Part shown: positions 1 to 7,872 of the stretch, one piece after another
How the letters are laid out: each line of letters starts with the position of its first letter
How positions within the stretch are numbered: the stretch's first letter is position 1
Source: Georgenia_B sunbinii
GTDB taxonomy: Bacteria; Actinomycetota; Actinomycetes; Actinomycetales; Actinomycetaceae
Assembly (NCBI RefSeq): GCF_036421855.1
Contig: NZ_JAZGOK010000001.1
Length of the DNA stretch: 64,000 nucleotides
Reading direction: 5' to 3' (one strand)
Translations under genes and position numbers: made by a program
Notes under the pieces: generated by a model
Told to the model about the DNA's origin: nothing
The model's database searches: none
The model's input: the letters and a program-made list of their open reading frames with translations, nothing else

Positions 1-308
1 GCCGGCAGCGCGCCACGTCCCCGCTGCCGCCGGACGACCTCGGCCCGGCCGAACGGATGAGCTCGATGATCGCCACCCGCGCCACGGTGCGCGCCGCCCT
101 GGCGTCGCTGCCGGAGCTCTACCGCGACCCGGTGACGATGCGCGACCTCGGCGGCCTGACCTACGACGAGATCGCCCAGCGGCTCGACCGCAGCATCGGC
201 ACCGTGAAGTCGCAGGTCTCCCGCGGCCGTGCCCTCGTCGCCGCGACGCTGCGCGGCTCCGGGTCCGGGCTCGGCCTCGACAGCACTCTCGAGCGCGCCG
301 ATGACTGA
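1..308 (+). CDS. RNA polymerase sigma-70 family factor, C-terminal part (5' end outside window)
   Basis: The reading frame is already open at the window edge (first full codon at base 3), so only about the last 100 residues are visible. They contain sigma region 4, the helix-turn-helix that contacts the -35 element: LPELYRDPVTMRDLGGLTYD leads into EIAQRLDRSIGTVKSQVSRG, typical of ECF/SigE-like factors. A short Gly/Ser-rich tail follows. The stop codon at 306-308 overlaps the ATG of the kinase gene at 301, so the two are probably translationally coupled and cotranscribed. The group of sigma factor and any anti-sigma partner cannot be judged because the N-terminus is missing. Confidence 0.85.
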   Translation, partial: RQRATSPLPPDDLGPAERMSSMIATRATVRAALASLPELYRDPVTMRDLGGLTYDEIAQRLDRSIGTVKSQVSRGRALVAATLRGSGSGLGLDSTLERADD

Positions 309-1569
309 GCGGATGGGGCGGTACCGGCTCGACGGCGTCATCGGGGTCGGCTCCTTCGCCACCGTCCACCGCGCGGTCGACGAGCGGCTCGACGACGTCG
401 TCGTCGTCAAGGTGCTCGCCGAGAACCACAGTCTCAACCCCGAGGTGCGCGAGCGATTCATCGCCGAGGGCCGCAGCATCCGGCGGGTGACCAGCCCGCA
501 CGTCGTCACGGTGCACGACATCGGCGAGTCGGACCGGCAGCAGCCGTACCTCGTCCTCGAGCACGCCGACCGCGGGACGCTGGCCGGCAGGGTCGCCGCG
601 CTGCGCGCCCGGGGGTGGACCCCGAGCCGTGCCGACGTGCTCGTCACCGCGCGATCGCTGGCCGCCGCTCTCGAGGCGGTGCACCGCGCCGGGCTCGTCC
701 ACCGGGACCTCAGCCCCGGCAACGTGCTGCTCACTTCGGTACCGGCGACGCCGGCTGACACCGTCCTCGACGCCGGGCCCCGGGCCGACGTCGTCGCACC
801 CGGCGAGCGGCTGGTCGTCGCGGACCTCGGCATGTGCAAGGACCTCGCACTGAACTCCGGCCTGACCGTCGCCGGCGGCACCTCGGGCTTCCGCCCGCCC
901 GAGCAGGACGGCCCCGGCGTGGTCGACACCCGCGCCGACCTGTGGGCGATGTCCACCCTGCTGCGGTGGATGTGCGGCGAGCCGTCGCGGACCGGGCTGC
1001 CGGGGGAGCTCTTCACCGCCCTCGACCGCAGCACCGCGCAACAGCCGGCCGACCGGCACCCCGACGTCGCGGCCTGGCTCGCCGACGTCGAGGGCGCGCT
1101 TGCCTCGCCCGAGCCGGTCCCGGCGGGCGTTGCCGAGCCGGACCCGACGGTCGACCACTCGCCGTCGACGTCGCCCCCTGCTGACGCTGCGGCCGCCGAC
1201 CGCAGCGCCGCCCGGCCACGACGACGGCGGACCGTGGTCGGCGCGCTGGCCACCCTGCTGCTCGGCGTCATCGTCGGCGTCGTCGTCGGTCTCCAGCTCG
1301 CCGCCGGCCCGCCGGCCTCCGCCGGAGCAGCCGCGGTGGCGGTCGACGGACCCGCCGAGGTCACGGTCGCCACCCCGGCTACCTTCACCGCGGTCACCAG
1401 CGGGGTCGAGAGCTGGGTGTGGACGCTGCCGACCGGCGAGCACGTCCTCGACGAGCCCACGGTCACGGTGACCGCGCGCTCCCCCGGCGACGCCGTCGTC
1501 GTCCTGCGGGCCCGCGCCCCGGACGGCACCGAGCTCGAGACCGCCCACCACCTCACCGTCCAGGAGTGA
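301..1569 (+). CDS. Membrane serine/threonine protein kinase with extracellular PKD-like domain
   Basis: A 422-residue Hanks-type kinase. The Gly-rich loop GVGSFATVH lies near residues 15-23, the ATP-anchoring Lys near 37, the catalytic HRDLSPGN loop near 134, and a DLG variant of the DFG motif near 174. After a Pro/Ala-rich linker comes one membrane span (about residues 310-335), then about 80 outside residues ending in a PKD/Ig-like fold (WVWTLPTGE, VVLRARAPDG). It probably phosphorylates cytoplasmic proteins in response to an external signal. The start at 301 was chosen because it overlaps the sigma factor stop by 8 bases; an upstream in-frame start at 229 would lie inside the sigma gene. 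The kinase domain is fairly short, but the key residues are present. Confidence 0.88.
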   Translation: MTERMGRYRLDGVIGVGSFATVHRAVDERLDDVVVVKVLAENHSLNPEVRERFIAEGRSIRRVTSPHVVTVHDIGESDRQQPYLVLEHADRGTLAGRVAALRARGWTPSRADVLVTARSLAAALEAVHRAGLVHRDLSPGNVLLTSVPATPADTVLDAGPRADVVAPGERLVVADLGMCKDLALNSGLTVAGGTSGFRPPEQDGPGVVDTRADLWAMSTLLRWMCGEPSRTGLPGELFTALDRSTAQQPADRHPDVAAWLADVEGALASPEPVPAGVAEPDPTVDHSPSTSPPADAAAADRSAARPRRRRTVVGALATLLLGVIVGVVVGLQLAAGPPASAGAAAVAVDGPAEVTVATPATFTAVTSGVESWVWTLPTGEHVLDEPTVTVTARSPGDAVVVLRARAPDGTELETAHHLTVQE

Positions 1570-1656
1570 CGCAGGTCACACCGCCTGGGTGCAACTCCGT
1601 GCCCGCCACGGCCGACTCATGTACGACCCGATACCCCACGCTGGAGAGCGAGAACC

Positions 1657-2310
1657 ATGAAGACCCCCACCCGCCGCTCGATCACCGCGATCGTGCTGTC
1701 GGCCCTGGCCGTCGGCTCCCTAACCGCCTGCGGCGACGACGCGACCGCTGAGTTCGAGCCGGCCGCATCGTCGTCGCCGTCCTCGTCGCCGGTGACGGCG
1801 CCGTCTGCCCCGGAACCGGCAGGCCCCGAGGAGAAGCCGACCGAGGACGCAGGTGACGACGACAGCGAGCAGCCAGCGGCCCAGGGGCCGGTCGGCCCCG
1901 CGGACGCCATCGACACCATCACGTACGCCCTCCCGGGCGCCGACGAGCGGGCGGAGGCGACCGCGACCGTCGGCCTGCACTCGCTGCGGGTGGACGGCGA
2001 GACGATGCTGCTCGAGCTGTCCTTCACCCCGGAGTTCAACGGTGACGACACGTACGGGATCTACGAGATGAACGGGGGAAGCAAGCTCATGCCGGTGCTC
2101 AATGACCGCCAGAACCTCAAGCAGTACACCGTGCTGAGCGTCAACGGGAGCACCGAGTGGGCCACCGGCACCGTCAACGCCGACCCGAAGGTCAGCAGCG
2201 GCCAGACCCTGCACTACTGGGGATACTTCGCCGCTCCGGAGGACGACATCGACACCATCAGCGTCGGCGTCGGGACGGTCGAGTTCGACGACGTCACCAT
2301 CGAGCGGTGA
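1657..2310 (+). CDS. Putative secreted lipoprotein of unknown function
   Basis: 217 residues. The N-terminus has basic residues, a hydrophobic stretch and a lipobox (SLTAC, Cys near residue 25), so it is probably a lipoprotein anchored on the outer face of the membrane. Residues 26-85 are an acidic Ser/Pro/Glu linker. The rest is a beta-rich domain of DUF4352-like appearance (LHSLRVDGETMLLELSF ... DTISVGVGTVEFDDV), but I do not recognise a family with confidence. A purine-rich stretch (GGAGAGCGAGAA) precedes the ATG. The following OmpA-domain gene overlaps its stop, so the two products are probably made together and may act at the same envelope site. Confidence 0.75.
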   Translation: MKTPTRRSITAIVLSALAVGSLTACGDDATAEFEPAASSSPSSSPVTAPSAPEPAGPEEKPTEDAGDDDSEQPAAQGPVGPADAIDTITYALPGADERAEATATVGLHSLRVDGETMLLELSFTPEFNGDDTYGIYEMNGGSKLMPVLNDRQNLKQYTVLSVNGSTEWATGTVNADPKVSSGQTLHYWGYFAAPEDDIDTISVGVGTVEFDDVTIER

Positions 2311-2954
2311 GCCCGATGACCAGCCCTGCGCACCGTCACCCATGCGCCCGCCGCGACCGGCGCACGCGCGCCGCCGGGGCGATCGCCACCGGCGCGCTCG
2401 CCGTCGCGGCGGTCATCGGCGCCGCCCCGGCGACGGCCGCTGCCGTCGGCGACCAGGGACCGCCGCCGGAGATCCAGGGCGGGGTGACCGAGCAGATGCT
2501 CCACGACTCGGTCCGTGCCTTCGCCGTCGACGGCCACATCCTGCGCTTCGCCCCAGACGACCACGTCGTCTCGCTCGGGGACGACACGGCCAGCGAGGAC
2601 GGCGAGACCACCATCTCGCTGTCCACCGACCTGCTGTTCCGGGAGAACACCTGGGAGCTGCCGTCGAACGCCGCCGGCCGGATCGCGAGCCTGGTGGCGG
2701 ACGTGCCCGACGGCGCGAGCGTCCAGGTGGTCGGCCACACCGACACCCAGCAGCCGGTCGGCCACGACTTCGACAACCAGGAGCTCTCGGAGAACCGTGC
2801 CGAGGCGGTGGCGCAGGCTCTGCGCGCCGAGCGTCCCGACCTCGGGCTGGACGTCTCGGGGCGCGGTGACACCGCGCCCGCCGAGACCGGCGAGCCTGAC
2901 GAGCCGGCGGTCCACGCCGCCAACCGCCGCGTGGAGATCGTCTACGCCGGCTGA
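2307..2954 (+). CDS. Secreted OmpA-family (peptidoglycan-binding) protein
   Basis: About 215 residues with an N-terminal signal peptide (basic RRDRRTR then an Ala-rich hydrophobic stretch) and a C-terminal OmpA-like domain. Family signatures visible are a VVGHTDT strand, an NQELSENRAEAVAQAL helix and the closing NRRVEIVY strand, which in this family bind diaminopimelate-type peptidoglycan. The GTG at 2307 overlaps the stop of the lipoprotein gene (GTGA); an ATG at 2316 is an alternative start. Together with the lipoprotein it probably forms an envelope pair. It ends just upstream of a repeat cluster that also carries a strong hairpin. Confidence 0.85.
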   Translation: MSPMTSPAHRHPCARRDRRTRAAGAIATGALAVAAVIGAAPATAAAVGDQGPPPEIQGGVTEQMLHDSVRAFAVDGHILRFAPDDHVVSLGDDTASEDGETTISLSTDLLFRENTWELPSNAAGRIASLVADVPDGASVQVVGHTDTQQPVGHDFDNQELSENRAEAVAQALRAERPDLGLDVSGRGDTAPAETGEPDEPAVHAANRRVEIVYAG

Positions 2955-2984
2955 CTCCAGCCCCCTCCTTCCCCAACCCCCCAA

Positions 2985-3038
2985 CCGCGAGAGCGGGATT
3001 GTCCACACGAATCCGTGTGGACAATCCCGCTCTCGCGG
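2985..3038. terminator. Perfect 25-bp hairpin, probable bidirectional terminator
   Basis: Bases 2985-3009 are the exact reverse complement of 3014-3038, leaving a 4-base loop (AATC). It lies between the convergent OmpA-domain gene (ending 2954) and the LuxR regulator gene (ending 3165). No T-run follows on either strand, as is common in high-GC actinobacteria. The stem is formed by an inverted pair of the 18-bp repeat units described in the next entry. Confidence 0.75.
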
Positions 3039-3144
3039 ACAATCCCGCTCTCGCGGACAAGTCTGCTCTCGGGGACAAGTCTGCTCTCGAGGACAAGTCG
3101 GCTGTCGGGGACAAGTCTGCTGTCGCGGACAATCCCGCTCTCGC
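2985..3144. repeat. 18-bp repeat cluster A: one inverted unit plus seven tandem units
   Basis: Seven head-to-tail 18-bp units run from 3019 to 3144, each starting GGACAA. Two core types alternate: GGACAATCCCGCTCTCGC (3019, 3037, 3127) and GGACAAGTCTGCTSTCGN (3055, 3073, 3109, with a near variant at 3091). One unit in the opposite orientation (about 2987-3004) precedes them and pairs with the first unit to form a hairpin. The cluster fills the space between two convergent genes. Related clusters lie at 31.6, 32.0 and 58.4-58.9 kb, with two units at 12,978. Confidence 0.9.
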
Positions 3145-3164
3145 GGAGAAGGGGGCTGGCTGGG

Positions 3165-3842
3165 TCAGATGAGGCGGCGGACGGCGGCCCATCGGGTGAG
3201 CTCGTAGCGGGAGCTCAGCTGGAGCTTGCGGAGCACCGCGGACACGTGGGTCTCCACCGTCTTGATCGAGATGAACAGCTCGGCGGCGACCTCCTTGTAG
3301 GAGTAGCCGCGCGCGATGAGCCGCATGACCTCTTGCTCCCGGGCCGAGAGCCGGTCGAGCTCGTCGTCGCCGGTGGCGACGTCACCCGCCGCAGTGCCGA
3401 AGGAGTCGAGCACGAAACCGGCGAGCCGCGGGGAGAACACCGCATCACCGTCGGCCACCCGGCGGACCGCGTCGGCCAGGTCCCGCGGGCTGATCGCCTT
3501 GGTGACGTAGCCGCGGGCGCCGGCCCGGATCACCCCGACGACGTCCTCGCTCGCGTCGGACACCGACAGCGCGAGGAACCGCGTCTCCACCCCCTGGCAG
3601 CCGGCGATGACGTCGATCCCGCCGCCGCCGCGCCCACCGGGCAGGTGGACGTCGAGGAGCACGACGTCGGGCACGTGCTGCCGCACCGCGGCGATCCCGC
3701 TCTCGACGTCGACCGCCTCGGCGACGACGACGACGTCCGGCGCCACCGCGGCGAGCTCGGTGCGGACGCCGGTGCGGACCATCGAGTGGTCGTCGACGAG
3801 CACCACGCGGTATGTCCGGTCGGGCTGAGCTGCTGCGGTCAT
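3165..3842 (-). CDS. LuxR/NarL-family response regulator
   Basis: 225 residues: an N-terminal receiver domain with the acidic pair DD near residues 17-18, phospho-acceptor Asp64 in VVLLDVHLPGG and the conserved Lys in GYVTK; then a LuxR-type helix-turn-helix (LSAREQEVMRLIARGYSYKE, VETHVSAVLRKL). It should be phosphorylated by the histidine kinase encoded just upstream, whose stop codon overlaps its ATG (ATGA, 3839-3842). A divergent PspC gene suggests that the pair responds to envelope stress, as in LiaRS-like systems, but the targets are unknown. Confidence 0.92.
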   Translation of the reverse strand: MTAAAQPDRTYRVVLVDDHSMVRTGVRTELAAVAPDVVVVAEAVDVESGIAAVRQHVPDVVLLDVHLPGGRGGGGIDVIAGCQGVETRFLALSVSDASEDVVGVIRAGARGYVTKAISPRDLADAVRRVADGDAVFSPRLAGFVLDSFGTAAGDVATGDDELDRLSAREQEVMRLIARGYSYKEVAAELFISIKTVETHVSAVLRKLQLSSRYELTRWAAVRRLI

Positions 3843-5110
3843 GGTCGCTCCTCGGTGGTGGTGGTCGGCATCGCGAGGACGACCTCGGTGCCCTCGATGC
3901 CGGCGGCCGGGCCGGACCGGATGGTGGCCCGCCCGCCGTGACGGCGGAGCCGGCCGATGATCGACTCGCGGACCCCGTGGCGGTGCTCGGGGACCTCCTC
4001 CGGGTCGAAGCCGGCACCGCGGTCACGGACGAACACGGTGACCTCACCGCCACCGACCTCCACGTAGAGGGACACCGGTGGCCGGCCGTGGACGACGGCG
4101 TTGCGCAGCGCCTCCCGGGTCGCTGAGCTCAGCGCCTCGGTCGACGCGTCGGGCGGGTGGTCGCCGGCGGTGACGACGTCGACCGCGATGCCGTGCTGGT
4201 CCTCGACCTCGGCGGCCACCTGCCGGATCGCCGCCGCCGTCGAGGTCCCGGCGGCGGGCCGGTCCTCGTACAGCCACTCGCGCAGCTCGCGCTCCTGGGC
4301 GCGGGCGAGCCTGGCGACCGCCTCGGCGTCGTCGGCGCGGCTGCGGATGAGGGAAAGGGTCTGCAGCACGGAGTCGTGCAGGTGCGCGGCGATGTCGGCG
4401 CGTTCGGCCTCCCGGGCGCGCGCGGCGCGCTCCTGGCCGAGGTCCCGCACTAGCCGCAGCCACAGCGGGGCGAGCACGACCGCGGCGCCGATGAGGATCG
4501 CGGCAGCGGCGACGAGGCTGGAGACCAGCTGGCCGGCGCCGTCGCCGCGGCCGAGCAGCAGCACCATCCCGAGCGTGGCGAGCAGCAGACCGCCGGCCAC
4601 CCGGGACAGCGCCACCCACCGCATGGTCGATGACCGCCCGCCCAGGTTGGCGTCGAGCTGGCTCCACACCAGCGCGGCGCCGGCGAGGACCACGAGCACC
4701 GGCATGAGCCACGGGCTGGGCACCGTCACCCCTGCCCGCCACAGCACGAGGGTGATCGCCGCCATCAGCAGCAGGAGGGCGACGACGAGGTCGGTCAGCG
4801 AGACCTCGCTGGTCACCTTGCGCAGCCGCGGGGCGAGCCGGGCAGCGGCGACCGGCCGGTCGTCCGCCGCCGCCAGGGCGGGGTCACCGGCGGGCACGAG
4901 GAGCCAGAGCCACAGGTAGAGCAGCACGCCCGCACCCAGGGCCGGGACGGTGAGCACGAAGCCCCACCGCAGCCAGGTGAGCGGCAGGTCGAGGTGCGCG
5001 GCGAGCCCGGTGCACACGCCGCCCACCCGCCGTCCGGCGCTGGGCCGTCGCAGCGGCAACCGTGCCGGCGGCGCCGGCACGGTTGCTCCTGGTTCGGTGG
5101 CCGCGCTCAC
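3839..5110 (-). CDS. PspC-domain sensor histidine kinase (NarL/LiaS type)
   Basis: About 423 residues. A PspC domain (RRVGGVCTGLAAHLDLP) comes first, followed by several membrane spans. The cytoplasmic part has the dimerisation helix with the phospho-acceptor His in HLHDSVLQTL, then an HATPase domain with an N-box (REALRNAVVHG) and a G-box (VRDRGAGFDP). It should sense a membrane signal and phosphorylate the LuxR regulator that overlaps its 3' end. I prefer the GTG at 5110, preceded at the right distance by GACGAT; an upstream ATG at 5158 would add 16 residues of non-conserved sequence. A gene with its own PspC domain diverges from it. Confidence 0.88.
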   Translation of the reverse strand: MSAATEPGATVPAPPARLPLRRPSAGRRVGGVCTGLAAHLDLPLTWLRWGFVLTVPALGAGVLLYLWLWLLVPAGDPALAAADDRPVAAARLAPRLRKVTSEVSLTDLVVALLLLMAAITLVLWRAGVTVPSPWLMPVLVVLAGAALVWSQLDANLGGRSSTMRWVALSRVAGGLLLATLGMVLLLGRGDGAGQLVSSLVAAAAILIGAAVVLAPLWLRLVRDLGQERAARAREAERADIAAHLHDSVLQTLSLIRSRADDAEAVARLARAQERELREWLYEDRPAAGTSTAAAIRQVAAEVEDQHGIAVDVVTAGDHPPDASTEALSSATREALRNAVVHGRPPVSLYVEVGGGEVTVFVRDRGAGFDPEEVPEHRHGVRESIIGRLRRHGGRATIRSGPAAGIEGTEVVLAMPTTTTEERP

Positions 5111-5256
5111 TGCTAGATCGTCACACGGCGCGGGCGCCATGAGTAGCCCGACGGCCACCTTCCGGGGCTACCCCCGAGCGCCCCAGGCTGCGGTCCAGGG
5201 TCGGATCAGGGTGGTCCCCGATACCGCCGGGACGTCCCGACCGGTTGGCTGGAGCC

Positions 5257-6840
5257 ATGAACGAGACACCTGGCCCCCCACCGCCGGCTCCGGCACCGCC
5301 GACCGGCTTCTTCGCCTCGGTCCGGCGCATCGGGATCTGGCGCACCGACGACCGCTGGATCGGCGGCGTCGCGGCCGGTATCGCCCACCGGATGCGGATC
5401 GACCCGGTCATCGTGCGCGGTCTGTTCGTCGTCACCGGCTTCTTCGGTGGCCTCGGACTGCTGCTGTACGGCCTGGCCTGGGCGCTGCTGCCGGAGTCGT
5501 CCGACGGCCGCATCCACCTGGAGTCCGCGGTCCGTGGGCATTTCGACGTCGCCCTCGCCGGCGCCGGCGCCTTCTTCATCGTCGGCGTCAGCAACCCGGT
5601 CTTCTGGTGGGACGCCTCGTTCGGCTGGGGGCTGTCGTGGCTCCTCGTCGTCGGGGTCGTCGCCGGCATCGTCTTCCTCGTCCACAGCCAGCGCCAGTCA
5701 GCACCCGCGCCGCCCTACGTCCCACCCAGCACCCCAGCTACGGAGACCACCATGCCCTTCACCGGTGAGACCGGACCGTCCGCCACCGCTGTCCACCCCG
5801 CACGCCGCGACGACGCCGAGGTCACCACCCGGCTCGACGACGCTGCACCAGCGGGCACCACCACGGTCAGCCACGACGGCCCGGGGCTCGACGAGACCAC
5901 CCGTCTCGACGACGCCGACCGGGCCGCGGCCCAGACATCCGGCGGGTACGACGCCGGCGGCCCCGACCCGGCGACCGGCGCCACCGGCCCCAGCGACCAC
6001 GGCAGCTACGGCGGCTACGGTGCCGGCGACCACGGCGGCTCCGGCGGCTACGGCGCCGGTGGCCCCGGCGGCTGGAGCGGCGCGGGCGGTCCACCGTCCC
6101 CTGGCACCCCTGCCCCGGCCGACCCGCCCACGCCGGTCCGGGTGGTGCCGGGCCCGGGTTCGCGGATCACCAGCGCTGTGCTCGCGGTCAGCCTGCTCAC
6201 CGCGGCCGGCCTCGCGCTGGCGGACCACGTCGACGTGCTCGACGGCAACGTGTGGCTGCTCGTCGGCGGCGCCGTGCTGACCGTCCTCGGTCTCGGCGTC
6301 GTCCTCAGCGGCGCGCTCGGCCGCCGGCAGGGTGGCCTCGGCGGGCTGGCCGTCGTCGTCGCGGTCGTCGTCGTGCCGGCCGCGCTGATCGTCGCGACCG
6401 TCCCCGGCCTCACCCGGATCGGCCCGGACGGCTGGCGCAACTTGGGCAACCAGGGCTTCACGCCCACCACGATCGAGGCGGCGGACGCCGGCAGGTCGCT
6501 CGGGGCGGGGAAGCTCGTCGTCGACCTCACCGAGCTCGACATCGACGAGGACGTCACCATCCCCATCGAGGTGGGCTTCGGCAACGCCTCGATCATCGTC
6601 CCGGACGGCGTCGGCGTCACGGTCGACGCCGAGATCGGCGCCGGCGAGGTCGTCGGTCCGCTCGACGACGACTGGACGGTCCGGTTCGCCGACGGCGGGC
6701 TCGCCACCGACCGTGGCGGCCGCGACACCATCTCCGGCGGCGTGGGGATCGACGTCGAGGTCTCCCGGCCCGGCACCCCCCACATCACCGTCACCACCGA
6801 CGTCGGCTTCGGCCAGATCACCATTGAGGAGCAGCGATGA
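5257..6840 (+). CDS. PspC domain membrane protein with LiaF-like C-terminal domain
   Basis: About 527 residues. A PspC domain occupies about residues 20-85 (WRTDDRWIGGVAAGIAHRMR; FGGLGLLLYGLAWALLPE), followed by further membrane segments and a long low-complexity Gly/Tyr/Asp-rich linker (about 235-290). More membrane segments follow at about 305-390. The end is a beta-rich domain of the LiaF/DUF2154 kind (IPIEVGFGNASIIVPDGVGV; ITVTTDVGFGQITIEE). In the LiaFSR and Psp systems such proteins set the activity of the neighbouring kinase. The divergent kinase/regulator pair fits that role, which remains an inference. ATG 5257 was chosen over a TTG at 5245. Its stop overlaps the next ATG (ATGA). Confidence 0.85.
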   Translation: MNETPGPPPPAPAPPTGFFASVRRIGIWRTDDRWIGGVAAGIAHRMRIDPVIVRGLFVVTGFFGGLGLLLYGLAWALLPESSDGRIHLESAVRGHFDVALAGAGAFFIVGVSNPVFWWDASFGWGLSWLLVVGVVAGIVFLVHSQRQSAPAPPYVPPSTPATETTMPFTGETGPSATAVHPARRDDAEVTTRLDDAAPAGTTTVSHDGPGLDETTRLDDADRAAAQTSGGYDAGGPDPATGATGPSDHGSYGGYGAGDHGGSGGYGAGGPGGWSGAGGPPSPGTPAPADPPTPVRVVPGPGSRITSAVLAVSLLTAAGLALADHVDVLDGNVWLLVGGAVLTVLGLGVVLSGALGRRQGGLGGLAVVVAVVVVPAALIVATVPGLTRIGPDGWRNLGNQGFTPTTIEAADAGRSLGAGKLVVDLTELDIDEDVTIPIEVGFGNASIIVPDGVGVTVDAEIGAGEVVGPLDDDWTVRFADGGLATDRGGRDTISGGVGIDVEVSRPGTPHITVTTDVGFGQITIEEQR

Positions 6841-7067
6841 GCACCAGCGGACCCGACAAGTACACCGTCATCACCGAAACGTCCGGTCCCCGTACCGGGA
6901 CCATCGTCTGGGGAGCGGTGCTCGCCATGCTCGGCCTCGGCTGCCTCGCCGTCGGGCTGGGCCTCAGCCTCGACCTGCAACTGTCACTGATCGTGCTGCT
7001 CGTCGTCGCGGGCGTCGGGCTGCTCGTCAAGGCGCTGCTGCCGCGGAACGACACACCCTCGCCCTGA
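6837..7067 (+). CDS. Small two-span membrane protein
   Basis: 76 residues with two hydrophobic segments (TIVWGAVLAMLGLGCLAVGL and LSLIVLLVVAGVGLLVKALL) and a short charged tail. The ATG overlaps the stop of the PspC gene by four bases, so the pair is translationally coupled. It probably works with the PspC/LiaF-like protein. No family was recognised with confidence. A strong hairpin terminator follows at once. Confidence 0.75.
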   Translation: MSTSGPDKYTVITETSGPRTGTIVWGAVLAMLGLGCLAVGLGLSLDLQLSLIVLLVVAGVGLLVKALLPRNDTPSP

Positions 7068-7086
7068 GCCGGACCGGTCACGGACC

Positions 7087-7129
7087 ACGGACGGCGGCGC
7101 CCCGGACCACCCGGGGCGCCGCCGTCCGT
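7087..7129. terminator. 19-bp perfect hairpin terminator
   Basis: Bases 7087-7105 pair exactly with 7111-7129 around a 5-base loop (ACCAC). It sits between the convergent genes ending at 7067 (+) and 7155 (-), so it probably stops transcription from both sides. Confidence 0.85.
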
Positions 7130-7135
7130 CGTCGT

Positions 7136-7164
7136 CGATCAGTCGATCAGTCGATCAGTCGATC
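7136..7164. repeat. 8-bp tandem repeat across a stop codon
   Basis: Three copies of CGATCAGT (7136-7159) plus a partial fourth copy. The stop codon of the minus-strand gene ending at 7155 lies inside the third copy, so slippage here would change the C-terminus of that protein. Confidence 0.8.
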
Positions 7165-7670
7165 GCGGGGACCGGCTCACGCACCGGCCCGGCGACGGCC
7201 GGCGCCGGCTTGGCGAGCTGGTTCATGCCCAGGCCGATGACGATGAGCAGCGCACCCAGGCCGATGACGAGGGCGGCGACGCCGTAGGAGACCACCGAGG
7301 TGAACAGCGAGGCCCGCAGGAACGAGGCGTTCATCACCGAGTTCCGCTGCGCCTGCAGCTCCTCGTGCTCCGGGCTGCCGGGCTCCACCTCGCTCATCGC
7401 CGCGCCGAGCTCGGCGTAGGTCCGCCCCTCGGTGCCGGCGAGCGCGTGGGTGTTGATGATGTCGGCCTGCGCGAAGGCGGAGAACGGGCCCTTGACCTCG
7501 GCGCCGGCGAGGAACGCGGCGTCGGCCGGCACGGTGATCTCCTCGGCCTTGAGCTGGCTGGTGACCATCCCCCAGGTGACGCCCCCGGCGAGGACGAAGA
7601 TGATCCCGGCGACGAGGGCGAGGATCCCGGCGAGCTTCGCGATTCCCGTGCTGCGCGTTGCGGTGGTCAT
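7155..7670 (-). CDS. Conserved two-span membrane protein of unknown function
   Basis: 171 residues. One membrane span lies near the N-terminus (about residues 11-35) and a second near the C-terminus (about 125-155), with an extracytoplasmic loop of about 90 residues between them (KAEEITVPADAAFLAGAEVK; INTHALAGTEGRTYAELGAA). Similar actinobacterial proteins are often labelled aromatic ring-opening dioxygenase LigA, but I see no metal-binding or dioxygenase motif and do not transfer that name. A clear ribosome site (GAAAGGAAC) precedes the ATG. It stands alone, with a terminator shared with the convergent PspC operon. Confidence 0.75.
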   Translation of the reverse strand: MTTATRSTGIAKLAGILALVAGIIFVLAGGVTWGMVTSQLKAEEITVPADAAFLAGAEVKGPFSAFAQADIINTHALAGTEGRTYAELGAAMSEVEPGSPEHEELQAQRNSVMNASFLRASLFTSVVSYGVAALVIGLGALLIVIGLGMNQLAKPAPAVAGPVREPVPAID

Positions 7671-7872
7671 GGTGTTCCTTTCGGCGTCGGCAGCTGGCCT
7701 GCCGTGTCAGTGAGCCCCGCTGGGCTCCTGTGGACAATTCTGGCAAACCGGTGGCCCGCGACCTGGGCCGATGGTCCCGAGCAGCGCCGGGAGTGCCGTT
7801 CGGCGGGTGTTACCTGTGACACACCGCCACGCAGCGGTTCGCCACCCTGCGGAAACCTGGAACTATCAGTAG

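Noticed and set aside
2985..3144. Repeat clusters as CRISPR arrays
   Set aside because: Units are directly abutting 18-bp copies without unique spacers, arms are in opposite orientation, and no cas gene is present. Cluster D has longer periods, but the intervening bases are also repeated.
7155..7670. Aromatic ring-opening dioxygenase (LigA) label for the two-span membrane protein
   Set aside because: No metal ligands or dioxygenase fold are visible; the label is a known over-annotation for low-information actinobacterial proteins.
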